Part shown: piece by piece, positions 46,214-60,050 of the stretch
How positions within the stretch are numbered: position 1 is the stretch's first letter
Layout of the letters: each line of letters opens with the position of its first letter
Assembly (NCBI GenBank): GCA_963573385.1
Contig: CAUYLG010075519.1
Location: 62,001-126,000 of the forward strand
Origin: Cacajao melanocephalus
Taxonomy: Eukaryota; Chordata; Mammalia; Primates; Pitheciidae
Direction: 5' to 3'
DNA: 64,000 nt
Program-made: the position numbers and the translations under genes
The notes under the pieces: model-generated
Databases searched by the model: none
What the model was told of the DNA's origin: nothing
Seen by the model: the letters and a program-made list of their open reading frames with translations, nothing else

Positions 46214-47017
46214 TGTTAAATCAAGTTTAGCCTGAAGCTGCCTCCTTACATAATTTAAATTTGGCCTGAAGGTTTCTCTGTACACAGTGAGCTATAACCT
46301 AAAGGGAGGTGTAAACAGATTGTAACCTACTGTTAAAAGAAAAACCTTAGCCAAATTACATTTAAAAGAATTTAATTGAGCAAAGAAGAATTCATGAATC
46401 GGGCAGCCTCCTGAGCCACAGTAGGCTCAGAAAGATTCCACCACAGCCACATGGTGGAAGAAGATTTACGGACAGAAAAAGGAAAGTGACACACAGAAAA
46501 CCAAAGTGAGGTGCAGAAACAGCCAAGTGATTACAGCTTGGTGTTTGCCTTATTTGAACATGGTTTGAACAACTGGCCATATGTGATTGGCTAAAATTTG
46601 GTGATTGGCACAAGAGTAGGTTACAGTCTGTTTACAACTCTGTTTAGGCTATAATTCATGATGTATAGAGAAATCTTTAGGCCAAACTTAAAGCAGGTAA
46701 GGAGGCAGCTTTAGGCTAAACCTGATTTAACACTTCTCTTGTGCCAATCACTGAATTTTGGCCAAAGGGAAGCAGCTGTTCAAAATGTGTTCAAATAAGT
46801 CAAACGCTACTCTGTAACCTATCTGGCTGTTTGTGTACCTCGCTTCTGTTTTCTGTACATCGCTTTTTTTTTTCTGCCCATAAATCTTCTTCCGCCACTT
46901 AGCTGTGCTGGAATCTCTCTCAGCCTACTCTGGCTCCGGAGGCTGCCTGATTGGCAAATTATTCTTTGTTCAATTAAATTCTGTTAAACTTAATTGGCTA
47001 AGGTTTTTCTTCTGATA
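46214..47017 (+). mobile_element. ERV1-like LTR, plus strand, split by its own family
   Basis: The 5' part is 46214-46332 (TGTTAAATCAAGTTTAGCC to GATTGTAACCTAC). The 3' part runs from about 46733 (TCTTGTGCCAATCACTGAAT) to about 47017, with ATTAAATTCTG and GGCTAAGGTTTTTCTTCTG at the end. Joined length is about 400 bp. It contains a CCAATCAC box, CATAAATCTTCTTCC and GCCTACTCTGGCTC. Confidence 0.82.
46331..46732 (-). mobile_element. ERV1-like LTR of the same family, minus strand, inserted in the above
   Basis: It starts TGTTAAAAGAAAAACC and ends CTGATTTAACA on the plus strand, so on the minus strand it reads TGTTAAATCAGG...TTTTAACA. All landmarks of the host LTR recur inverted (GAAGAAGATTTACGG, GCAGCCTCCTGAGCC, GGTGATTGGCACAAGAG). 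At 402 bp it equals the host length. Flanking tetramers CTAC and CTTC could be a decayed 4-bp duplication. Confidence 0.87.
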
Positions 47018-47370
47018 CTAGAATGACTGTGGTGAGCACTTTCTTTACTACTGCTTTTCACCTTGAACTCTGATACTTTGCAGGGTCCTCATGTCTTAAT
47101 TAACAGCGTGTGACAACATGGTATGTATGTGTGCCCATCTTCATAGCACTTTAGTGCACAGAATTTCTATTTCAAAGTTGATTTTCCAAGTATATTTTCT
47201 TTTCAGCCATAGCATGAGCCCCACTAATAAACACATAGACGGTATTACTAATACAAAAATAATTTTAAATTATAATGTCACTGTGTATTAAAATAATAGT
47301 ACAAGAGTGTTCCATTGTCTATAAGGTAAACTACTTAAAAACTTCAGAATGGGAAGTGTAACCTATATAT
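47018..47370. other. No gene or recognised repeat
   Basis: AT-rich DNA. Confidence 0.5.
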
Positions 47371-47918
47371 TGTATTAGTCAGGGTTCTCTAGAGGGACAG
47401 GACTAATAGGATAAATGTATATATAAAGGGGAGTTTATTAAGGAGTATTGATGCGCATGATCACAAGGTGAAGGCCCACAATAGGCCGTCTGCAAGCTGA
47501 GGAGCAAGGAAGCCGCTCCGGGTCCCAACACCTCAAAAGTAGGGAAGGTGACAGTTCTGTCTTCAGTCTGTGGCCAGAGGCCCAAGAGCCCCTGGCAAAC
47601 CACTGGTGTAAGTCCAAGAATCCAAAAGCTGAAGAACTTGGAGTCCGATGTTCTAGGGCAGGAAGCATCCAGCACAGGAGAAAGATGAAGCCTGGAAGAC
47701 TCAGTAACTCAAGTCCTTCCATGCTCTTCTGCCAGCTTTATTCTAGCCACGCTGGCAGCTGTTAGATGGTGCCCACCCAGACTGAGTGTGAGTCTGCCTC
47801 TCCCAGTCAACTGACTCAAATGTTAATCTGCTTTGGCAACACCCTCACAGACGTATCCAGAAACAATGCTTTGCATCCTTCGGTCCAATCAAGCTGCCAC
47901 TCAATATTAACTATCACA
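47371..47918 (-). mobile_element. MLT2A-like ERVL LTR, antisense, solo
   Basis: TGTATTAGTCAGGGTTCTCT at one end and CAATATTAACTATCACA at the other. In between are GAGTTTATTAAGGAGTATTG, CCACAATAGGCCGTCTGC, GCAAACCACTGGTGTAAGTC, GCCCACCCAGACTGAGTG and CAACACCCTCACAGACGTAT. It is complete (548 bp) and relatively little diverged. Short target duplications are not obvious. Confidence 0.88.
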
Positions 47919-48339
47919 TAAGACTACATGAATGACTTTCATCTATACTCCAGGGGTAATCACTCAGCATTTGAACAGAAATTTACAATCAGAGGTAGTT
48001 AAAGAGAATGTTTTCTATTTTATTATAATAGATACTAAACCTTCATTAGCTAGCATAAGGCATTTTAGAAATAATTTTCCATAGATAAAGTAAGTGGTGT
48101 TCAAAAAATATAGCCACCTAAAAAGACTGAATGGATCCTAGCAGCTTGCTCGGTTGAAGTATCAGAATCAGGCCAGATTCTACGGGGGTGGCCCCACATC
48201 CAAACTCATGCCCTCTGGACACCCCATGTGGCAGAGGACTCTGTCATGACCCAATGTTGGCTGATCTCAGAGTTTATGCAGGGATCTTGATTGTTGCCTG
48301 AGGACAGAAAGAGATCTCACCAAGCTAAGGAGAACAGGT
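47919..48339. other. No gene; may include diverged ERV DNA upstream of the next LTR
   Basis: GGGGTGGCCCCACATCCAAA and similar strings are not assignable. Confidence 0.35.
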
Positions 48340-49075
48340 ATGCAACTGTGTTGTGTAATAAAGCATTGGACTGGCCTTTGTCCCTAGTTCCTGGGAGAAA
48401 GACTCTGAGTCCTTGGAATTTCCTGAGTAATAGGGGCATCTTTGTTATTCTTGAGGCTTTTTGGATTGCATCTGATTTATGCTAATGAGACCACTCAGAA
48501 TGGGAACTGGTCACCGGAAAGACCAACCACGTGATCTCAGGAGGTTAGGACTTTGAGCCAGTCTGATCTCCAGGGAGGAGAAGGGGGGTTGGTAACTGAG
48601 TTTAATCCTTGGTCAATGATCCGACTAATCATGACTATGTTAGGAAACCCTAGTAAAACTCTGGACACTGAAGCTCAGAGGAACTTTGTGGTTGATAAAC
48701 ACATTGATGTGTCAGGAGGGTGACGCACTCTGATGTCATGGGAAGAAGGTGTGGGATCTCTGCATTTGGGACCCTCTCAAATCTTGTGCTGTGTGTCTCT
48801 TCATTATGCTGGTCCTGATTTGCAACCTTTATAATAAAACTGTAATTTTAAGTCTAGCACCTTCCTGAGTTCCAGGAATTCTTTTGGAGAATGGTTGAGC
48901 CTGAGAGGGGTTGTGGGACTTGTAGCTAGTTGGTCAGGGCACAGATGGTCTGGAGACCTGAAATTACAGCTGGTGTCTGAAGTGGGGACAGTCTTGTTGG
49001 GGACAGTGCTCCTAACATGTGGAATCTGACATTAACTCCAGATGGTTATTGTCAGAATTGTACTGCAGGACACCC
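48340..49075 (+). mobile_element. LTR, plus strand (same family as 43410-44145)
   Basis: GGCCTTTGTCCCTAGTTCC, CCTTGGAATTTCCTGAGTAA, TGCTAATGAGACCACTC, GACCAACCACGTGATCTC, ATAATAAAACTGTAATTTTA (polyadenylation signal), GGTGTCTGAAGTGGGGACAG and TGGAATCTGACATTAAC follow in the order expected for this LTR family. Confidence 0.72.
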
Positions 49076-49117
49076 AAACTATCTTTAGCCTGCTTACTAA
49101 TAAATAACTGTCCACTT

Positions 49118-49150
49118 TTCCAATCGATGTGGTGACGTCAAAAAAAAAAA
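49118..49150 (+). mobile_element. 33-bp A-tailed micro-insertion with 10-12 bp TSD
   Basis: CTGTCCACTT occurs at 49108-49117 and again at 49151-49160; with the shared AA before it, 12 bases match. Between them lie only 22 unrelated bases (ending GGTGACGTC) and A11. This is the mark of an extremely 5'-truncated retrotransposition. The parent transcript cannot be identified. Confidence 0.8.
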
Positions 49151-49160
49151 CTGTCCACTT

Positions 49161-50034
<874 letters not shown>

Positions 50035-50064
50035 TCTTGACATTTTTAAACAAATTTTACTTTT

Positions 50065-50230
50065 TCTCTTTCATCTGTGCAACCACTGCCCTGGCTCAGG
50101 ATATTTCTCATCTGGATTATTGAAACATATTCCAATTGTCTGCTGCCCAACTTGTGCCATTAAATCCATCCTCCACACACCTGTAGAAGCAATATACCTA
50201 GAAGAGGACATTTAGATAGAACCAGAGCCT
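50065..50230. mobile_element. L2 relic
   Basis: ATCTGGATTATTGAAACATA, CTGCTGCCCAACTTGTGCC and CATCCTCCACACACCTGTAG are a diverged form of the common L2 segment. Confidence 0.55.
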
Positions 50231-50479
50231 TGATCAGTCTATGTATGTGGAGGGAGTTTCATAACCAGAAAAGCTGACATATCCTTTGTTATATGGTTAT
50301 TTAGATGCTGTGGAAAAGTTAGAAGATTGCTATAGAGATCCCAGTATCTTGTATATGAGGAGTCCCTCGTCTTACCCTCTTCTACTTTTTTCTTGAAATG
50401 TCAATGTTTATAAATATTTTGAAATAAAATTAATGTACAGTAAAATCTACAACCTAAAATATGTTATTTGACTTTTTGT

Positions 50480-52740
50480 AGATTACATATGCATTTGATA
50501 TAGACAGTCATTTTGTTTGCAAATAGAGATAGTTTTGTTTCCTTCTTTCCAATTTTTATTCCTTTTATTTCTTCTTGTTGCTTTTTTTTTGGCATGGCTA
50601 GGATTTCTAGTACAGTGCTGAAGAGAAATGGAAAAAGAGAACATCTTTGCTTTATTCTCCATCTTAGGGGGAAATCTCAGTGTGTTACCATGTCATGTAA
50701 TGTTAGCTGTACTTGACCTCAGTTCCATTGTGAATCTTGAGACGGTCCAATAAATGGCTCTAGTCCTTCTCAACTTCAGTTCGCAAGCAGGCCTGCTCAC
50801 CAGGAAACACCAGGAGATATAACTCTCTGTGACCCTGAAGACAAACCTGAAGATATTTGTCTTAGCTGTGGACTCTGAAACAACCTTGTGTCTTGGCTCT
50901 AGCCCCTCTCAGCCATGGACGAGGGCAGTATGGCCAGTGCAGGGACCAATCCAATGATCCAACAAGAGCCATCTCAGAGACCTGGAGGAAGCCAAACCAA
51001 TCAGTGCACATGGTAACAGGCTGCCATTTGTGAACACAAGCAGAACCTCATCCCAGCACTAGCATGAAGGCAGTCCAGTCCACCGAGAACCAGATAAGAA
51101 CCATGTACACTATGGCCCCTGGTAACAGGCCTACCAACTGTAATCTCTACTGTAGACCCAGCATCAGACATGAGACTTTGATTCAATCCCACTAAACTAT
51201 GATCCCAGAGGCAATCCTATCAGATGGAGATCTAATGAAAAGACTTTAACCTGCCAAACCAATCTGTAAAGACTGAAAGAGGAGTTTGCTCCTTCAAATG
51301 CACAGATATCAGTGCAAGGTTATTCAGATAACAAAGAATCAAGCAAACATGACACCACCAAAGAAACTAATAAAGCTCCAATAACCAACTCCGTTCCCCA
51401 CAAATGAATATGTACAAATTGGCTGAAAAAGAATTCAAAAAAAAATCTTAAAGAAGTTCAATGAGATACAGAAAATACAGATAAACAACTAAATAAACTT
51501 AATAAAACAATGCATGAACAAAATGAGAAGTTTAATAAAGAAATAGAAACCATAAAGAAGAACAAAACAGAAATCCTAGAGCTGGAGAATACAATGACAG
51601 AACTAAATAACTCAGTAGGGGGTTTCAACAGCAGACTCAATTATGTAGAAGAAAGAATTGGTGAACAAAACGATAGGTCATTTGAAAATAGTCAGAGGAA
51701 CTAAAAGAAAACAAGATTGAAAAGAGTAAAGAAAGCATAAGGGACATATGGATACCATAAAAAATGGGAATATATGAATTATAGGAGTACTAGAGAAGGA
51801 GGAATGAGATAAAGTGCAGAAAGCTGATTGAAGCAATACCGTATGGTGTTTCCTATAGATTTTCTGTATATTCCCTTTATCAAATTGAGAAGATTCCTTT
51901 TTATTCCCAGTTTGCTAAGAGTTGTTTTTTTTTTTAATAATGGCTCCTCAATTTTGTTAAATGCTATTGAGATGATGATATTTTTTCTCCTTTATTCTGT
52001 TAATGTGATGAATTATAATATAATAATTATAATATATCATTATATTTTTGAATAATAAATCAAATCTTGTTTATAAATCTCACTTTGCCAAGACATATTA
52101 TCTTTTTTATATTTTGGATTTAATTGGATAATATTTTGTTACAGATTTTTACACCTAAGTATGTTTGGAATATTGGTCTTTCTTCTGATGCTATGAGAAG
52201 TTACTATCCAAGTTTTGCTGATCGTATAAAATGAGTCAAGAAGTGTTTCTTCCTCCTTTGTTTTTTAAAAGAGTTAGTTTATTATTGGTATTATTTCTTC
52301 CCTGGATGTTTGATATGATTCTTCAGTGAAACTATCTGGACTTAGAACTTTATTTGTAGAAATATTTTTGGAAATAAATTTAAGTTCTAAATAGATATAG
52401 AAGTATTAAGATTTTAAATTTCTTGTGTCAGTTTTATTACATTGTGCATCTCATTAAATTTTCCATTACATCTAAGTTATTGAATTTATTAGACTAAAGT
52501 TGCTCATAATATCCCTTTTGTGTCTTTCAATATCTGTAGGATCTATAAGTGCTACCTCCTTTTTATTTTATCATATTGCTAATTTATGTTTTCTTGTTAT
52601 CAGTTTTGTCAGGGGCTGATTAATTTTGTTAATCTTTGCAAAGAACTAACTTTTGGCTTTATTCATTTTCCCTATTACTTGTCACTTCTATTTTATTGAC
52701 TTGTCCTCTCTTTATCTTCCTTTATTTCTGGTCTAATATG
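50480..52740 (-). mobile_element. Old L1 ORF2 (antisense), interrupted by a plus-strand L1 5' segment
   Basis: GCATTTGATATAGACAGTC, TCTAGTACAGTGCTGAAG and GTCATGTAATGTTAGCTG (50480-50715) are antisense L1 ORF2. The next ORF2 part resumes at about 51839 (TTCCCTTTATCAAATTGAG, 'gttaaatgctattgagatga') and continues to 52740 (CAAAGAACTAACTTTTGGC, TTTATTTCTGGTCTAATATG). The two halves are nearly continuous. Confidence 0.82.
50716..51838 (+). mobile_element. L1 5'-UTR/ORF1 segment, plus strand, without 3' end
   Basis: From about 51430 the DNA matches L1 ORF1 in the plus sense. The open stretch at 51510-51704 encodes IETIKKNKTEILELENTMTE and GEQNDRSFE, typical of the ORF1p coiled coil. Before it lies 700 bp resembling an old L1 5' UTR. 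The segment ends inside ORF1 with no ORF2, 3' UTR or A tail, and the frame is broken. Confidence 0.8.
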
Positions 52741-54429
52741 AGAATACTGCCAGTTGCTGAAAATGTCTGTTCCACTTATGCATTCCAGACTGGAGAAATA
52801 ATTCCAGGATGAGTCAGGGGACCCACTGAATCTACTGTAAGGTAGACTTAGGCTGACTCCATTGACCACCTGACCTCCATACGCCCCTACTTTGACTGGT
52901 GAACTGTGGTGGATGTTTTGCATGTCTAGGAATTAGCATTAGTTCAGAGGGAGTATCCAGTACTCCCTGAAAATTCAGATTATTTCCCTTCCCCCATGCA
53001 AGGTCATCCCGGTAAATTGTCTTTGGGAAAGGCTGGAAGAAATTTTTGTCAGTGTGGTAAGGTCCTTACTCCAGGAAACATAGTCATTCATTTGAGGGTT
53101 CTGAGTGTATACACAAACTCAAGTTTTGGAATTGATTGGGAGGTCACAAGTCTCTGGGGATTCAAATTAGACTTCTCTTCACTATACCTGGAACTCTCAC
53201 TCATACAGAGCAAGTAAGAATTAGTAGAAATCTTGTCTATTTCTTTTCTAGGAATACCATGATCAACTAGCCAAAAGCCATAGGTCTCTGAGAACCAGAC
53301 AGTTCTGACTACTGCTTTGACTCTTCTGTCGATTTCCGTAACTATGCCAAAGACATACCCCCAATGTCTTTGACAATTAAGTGCTGCCTCTTGACCCCTG
53401 CCACGCTGAGATCCAATTAACTCTTTGCATTTAGAGATTCCAGTTAGATAGTAGCAGTTCCCATTATAATTTATGACCTATAGAGAAAAGCGACTGCAGA
53501 GCTCTTCAAGGATGCCAGGGTTCCCCTTCAAATGTATTTCACAGAGTCATGGCAAAATCTGCCTCCTCTGGACCCACCTGGACTGGGTGAGCAGGTATTA
53601 CCTGACAAATTAACTCAAGCATTTCAGTATTCCTAAACCTTTGGATGCCTTCTTCTACAGTATATGGAGGCATTTCTAGCTTTGCATATGTATTTAGTGT
53701 AGGTGACCTTTGGTTCCGAATGTGAGCCAACCAACTGAAAACAAACAAACAAACAAAACAAAAAACAGAGTACTTTATCCTACCTCAGGGTACAGCCCTG
53801 AATCCAGTATCTCCTGCTTAGTGAGCCCGTATCAATAATTTCAGCCTGATCCAACTTTATGTTACTTCCATCATCACACACCGTAGCACCCATTCCACAC
53901 ATATTCCCAATGTCTGTCTGTATAAGTTGGAAGAATCATGCACTTCTTTTGGTGTGTAGTGCACATTCCTGTAGGTCACACTTTGCACTTCACCCCTTAG
54001 AACTGACAGGGACTTAGGTCTATAGGCAAAGAGGTAACAGGGATAGGTCCTGAGGAGATTCAGCAGTGCCTTGCAAGGCAGTCACCTCAGGGGAGGCCAC
54101 TACAGGTTTTTCAAGCAAAGCAGAGCTAATCTCTTCATACGGGAGCAAAGGACTGCTTCTACTGGCAAAGAAAACTGCAGAATTTAGAAGTTCAGTGCCC
54201 CCAACTTCAATGGGATGTTCCCGTATGTCCCCATTCAAATTTGGGGGATTTTATTCTTTTCCAATCCATGCCTTCTCTTCAGAAAATGCCTTGTGATGTT
54301 GGCAATTCAATTTACATTGTAATTCAGCCACTTAAAGGGTAGGACTCTGGATCTGGTTTTCAGAAATCTCACCTGTGTGGTTATAGGAACTAAGGATTAT
54401 TTTTACTTTCTTATGTCTATTTATTTTAA
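52741..54429 (-). mobile_element. Possible ERV (MaLR/ERVL) internal region, antisense; otherwise unassigned
   Basis: A minus-strand frame at 53539-53748 has a composition (LEMPPYTVEEGIQR, then a leucine-rich stretch) that reminds me of MaLR or ERVL gag-region proteins. No flanking LTR is recognised. An AAAC microsatellite sits at 53736-53766. This is a weak call. Confidence 0.3.
53736..53766 (+). repeat. (AAAC)n microsatellite
   Basis: AAACAAACAAACAAAC followed by AAAACAAAAAAC. Confidence 0.93.
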
Positions 54430-55805
<1,376 letters not shown>

Positions 55806-58400
55806 CTTTTGTTGCTTTTTATTATAATAAAAACACAACATGAAATTTACTATCATAGCCATTTTTAAATGTATAGTTGAATAATGTTAAGTAAATTCAC
55901 ATTGTTGTAAAACAGAAGATCTCCAGAAATTTTTCATCTTGAAAATCTGAAACTCTATACCCATTAAACAAATCTCTTTTGCCCCCTCCCCTAACCCCTG
56001 GTAATTACCATTCTACTCTCTATTTATAGAAATTTGATTACTTTAGATAATGAATGTATGAGTAATTATACATTATTTGGCTTTTTGTGACTGGAGTATT
56101 TCACTTAACATAATGTCCTCAAGATTCATCCATGTTGAAATCTTATGATTTCTTTCTCTTTTAGGCTGAATAATATTTCAGGTATGTGTATATCACATTT
56201 TCTTTATCCATTTGTCAACAGAAAGTTTAGTTGTTTCTATAGGCTGGCATTGTAAATAATCTGCAATACTGCAATGCTCCCAAAATATCTGGGAGTGCAG
56301 GTACCTCTTTGAGATTCTAATTTCAATTCTTCTGGATATATACCCAAGAGTAGGGTCATTGTATCATATGGTAGCTCTATTCTCACTTTCTGAAGAATGT
56401 CTATACTGTTTTCCACAGTGGTTGCATCACTTTATATTCCCACCAACAATAAATAAGAGTTACAATTTCTCCACATACTCATCAACATTTGTACTTTTCT
56501 TAAAAAATAATGATCCTCTGAATAAGTATAAGGTGTTTTCTCATCATGGTTTTAAATTGCATCCCTGATAATCAGTAATGTCGAGAACCTTGTAATATAC
56601 CTGTTGGCCATTTGTATATCTTCTTTGGAGAAATATCTATTCAAGATCTTTGCCCATTTTCTCATTATTTGTTTTTTGCTGTTAGATTGTAGGAGTTCCA
56701 TATATATATATCTATAGGAAATTCACTCATTATCAGATATATCGTTTGTAAATATTTTATTTGTGTCATAAGTTGTCTCTTCATTTTGTTGTTTCCTTTG
56801 CTGTGTGGAAAATTTTTACTTCAATATCCCATTTATCTATTTTTGCTTTTGTGACTGGCACATTTGATATTACATCCATAAAATCATTGCCAAGAGCAAT
56901 GTCGTGAAAATTTTCCCTCATGTTTGCTTCTAAGTGTTTTGAAATTTTGGGTCTTACATTTAAATCTTTACTCCATGTTCATGGGATCTTTGCATTATGG
57001 TATAAGATAGGGGTCCAGTTTATTCCTTTTGAGTGTGAATTTCCAGTTTTCCCAGTATCGCTTGTGCAAGAGACTGTCCTTTCCCCATTGTGTATTCTTG
57101 ATGCTTTTATTGAAGATAAATTGACTGTGAATGTGTGGGTTTATTTCTAGGCTCTCCATTCTGTTCTGTTGTTCTTAGTGTCTGTCTTTATGCCAATGCC
57201 AAACTGTGTTGATTATTGTAGCTTGCTAATGTATTTTGAAATCAGAAAGTGTGATGCCTCCAGCTTTGTTGTTCTTTTTCAAGATTGCTTTGGCTATTCT
57301 GGGTCTTTTGTTGTTCCATATAAATTCTAGAATTTTTTCTCTTTAAGAAATTCCACTGGGATTTTGATGGGAATAATGTTGAATCTACAGATTGCTTTGG
57401 TTAGTATGGACATCTAAATAATATTAATTCTTTCAATCCATGAACACAATATTTTTCCATTTATTTGTGTCTTCTTCAATTTCTTTCATCAGTGTATTGT
57501 AGTTTTCAGTGTACAAGTTTTTCACCACCTTGGTTAAGTTTATTCCTAAGTAATTTATTCTTTTTGATACTATTGTAAATGGAATTTTTATTCTTATTTT
57601 CTTTTACAGATAGTTCATTGTTACTATGTGGAAATGCAACTGTTTCTTTGTATATTGATTTTGTATTCTACAACTTTACTAAATTAGTTTATTAGTTTTA
57701 ACAGTTTTTTGGTGGAGTCTTAAGGGATGTATATAATTATGTCACTGGCAAACAGAGATGATTTAACTTCTTCCTTTACCATTTGGATGCCTTTTGTTTT
57801 TTTTCTTGACTACATCTAACTAGAAGTTCCAATACTATTTTGACTAGAAATGGTGAAAGTGGGTATCTTTTTCTTGTTCCTGATCTCAGAGGAAAAACTT
57901 TCAGTTTTTCACTGTTGAGTATTGTGTCAGCTGTGGGCTTGCCATATGCGGCCTTTATTGTGTTGAGGTAGACTATTTCTATACCTAACTTGCTTAGAGT
58001 TTTTTTTTTTTAATCATGAAAGAAGAATAAATTTTGTTAAATGCTTTTTTCTGCATACTTGGGATGATCATGTGATTTTTATCCTTCTTTTTGTTAATGT
58101 GGTGTATCACATTTGCAGATTAGTGCATGTTGAATCATCTTTGCATTCCAGGGATAATTCGCACTTGATCATGATGTATAATTCTTTTAATGTTATATCA
58201 AATACAGTTTACTAGTATTTTGTTGAGGGTTTTTGCATCTATAGTCATCAGGCATATTGGCCTGTAATTTTCTTTTTTTTGTAGTATTTTTGTCTGACTT
58301 TGGTATAAGGGTAACATTGGCTTCATAAAGTGAATCTGGAGGTATTCCTTCCTCTTCAACTTTTTGGAAGAATTTGAAAAAAATTAGCATTCATTCCTTA
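55806..58400 (-). mobile_element. Old L1 (L1M), antisense: 3' UTR and 3' part of ORF2
   Basis: It begins with the 3'-UTR phrase TTCACATTGTTGTAAAAC and CCTGGTAATTACCATTCTAC, then GGCTGAATAATATTTCAGG, 'ccacagtggttgcatcactt', CATCCATAAAATCATTGCC, GTGTGATGCCTCCAGC and GGCATATTGGCCTGTAATTT. About 2.6 kb, 5' truncated, with many stops. Confidence 0.9.
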
Positions 58401-59440
58401 ACTTCAATCACATCTACATTTTTACTTCTCTCATTAAACATACTTTATGTCATGGATGTTACAATTTACAATTATTTATATTGTATATCTAATAGCCAAT
58501 TTGTGTGTGTTAGTTATTCTTAATACCTTTCAACATTTTTAAGTTCTAAATTTTAGAAATCTTTTAACTTTTACACTAAAATTAAGGATGACTTACATAA
58601 CACCATGACAGTGCTACAGTATATTTTTTTATTTACCTTTGTAAGGTGAGTTCTATAATTTAATGTTTTGCATTTTTATTTAGCAGTACTTAGCTTCAAC
58701 TTGAGAAGGTCTCCTTTGCATTCTTGTAAGGCAGGTGAGGTGGTAATGGACTCCCTCAGTTTTTGTTTGTCTGGGAACATCTTTATCTCTCTTTCATTTC
58801 TAAAAGACAGTTTTGCCAGGTATACAATTCTTGGTTGACAATTTTTTTCAGTACTTTGTATATATCATCCCACTCCTTTCTGACAAGCAAAGTTTCTCCT
58901 GAGAAATCTTTTGGTAGCCTTAACGGAGCTCCCTTATACATGACACATTAGTTTTCTGATGCTTTCAAAATTTTGTTTTTCACTTTTGACAGCAATTTGA
59001 TTATAGTGTGTTTTGGAGCAAACTTCTTTGGATTAATTTTATTTGAGGTTATTTGGAATTCATGAATCTGTATGCCTATTTCCTTCCCTAGAATTGGGAA
59101 GTTTGGAGCTTTTTCTTAAATAAGGCATTTTTTTTCCAGGAGAGACAGGGTCTCACTGTATTGCCCAAGTTAGCCTTGAACCTTTGGCTACACGCAATCC
59201 TGTCACCTTGGCTTCCTAAAGAGCTGGGATTACAGGCACAAGCCATTATGCCAAGCCTATTTACTTAAATAAGTTTTTTAGTCATCTTTTTCTCTGTTCT
59301 TCTTTTGCAGCTTTTATAATGTTTATATTGGTTAACTTGATGTTCCATAAGTTCCTGAGACATTCCTTACTGTTTTTAATTCCTTTTTCTTTTTTTAATT
59401 CTGACTGGATAATTCCTTTTTCTAATTAGTTAGTTTAGTT
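58401..59440 (-). mobile_element. Another old L1 3' region, antisense, split by an Alu monomer
   Basis: AGAAGGTCTCCTTTGCATTC, GACAGTTTTGCCAGGTATAC, CTGACAAGCAAAGTTTCTCC, TTTGACAGCAATTTGATTAT and, past the insertion, CTGTTCTTCTTTTGCAGC are antisense L1MC/MD-type 3' UTR. 58401-58620 is AT-rich and less certain. Confidence 0.75.
59125..59263 (-). mobile_element. Alu monomer (FLAM-like), antisense, with perfect 10-bp TSD
   Basis: GAGACAGGGTCTCACTGTAT, CTTGGCTTCCTAAAGAGCTG and GGATTACAGGCACAAGCC form one arm. CTTAAATAAG flanks it exactly at 59115-59124 and 59264-59273, so the monomer inserted as such and is not a broken dimer. Confidence 0.92.
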
Positions 59441-60050
59441 TTTAAATTGACTTATAAAATTGTATATATTTGTTTTGCACAATGTTTTGAAATATGTATA
59501 TGTATTAAAATGACTCGATTGAGCTAATTAACATATGCATTACCTCACATTCTTATCATTTTTGTGGTGAGGACATTTAAAATCTATCTTAGCAATTTTC
59601 AAGAATGTAATATATTTCTATTGATGATAGTGACCATGTTTTATGACAGAACTCTTGAACTTATTCCTCATTTCTAACTAAAATGTTGCGCCTTTTGATG
59701 AACATCTCCCCATATTTCCCACCCCAGGCCTTGGGAACCACTATTCTACTCTCTACTTCTATGAGATTGACTTTTTTAGACTCCACATATAAGTGAGAGC
59801 AATATTGTATTTTTGTTCCTAGCTATTTCACTTAACATTATGTCCTCCAGGTTCACATATGATGATGCAAATGACAGATTTATCTTCTTTATTAAGGCTG
59901 AATCATATTTCATTGTGTATGTATATATATATATATATACCATATTTTCTTCATTCATTCATTAAGGAACACTTAGGTTGATTTTATATCTTGGCTGTTG
60001 TAAATAATGCCGTTGCAGTGAACACGGATCTTCAATTACTTAAAAAGAAG
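59441..60050 (-). mobile_element. L1 (L1MA-like) 3' UTR, antisense, 5' truncated
   Basis: GAGCTAATTAACATATGCAT, CAAGAATGTAATATATTTC, GGAACCACTATTCTACTCTC, ACTCCACATATAAGTGAGAG, 'aaggctgaatcatatttcat' and GTAAATAATGCCGTTGCAG are in antisense L1 3'-UTR order. A (TA)n run sits at 59922-59939. Confidence 0.85.

Noticed and set aside
51510..51704. A small coiled-coil protein gene
   Set aside because: The sequence is a fragment of L1 ORF1p, with broken frame on both sides.
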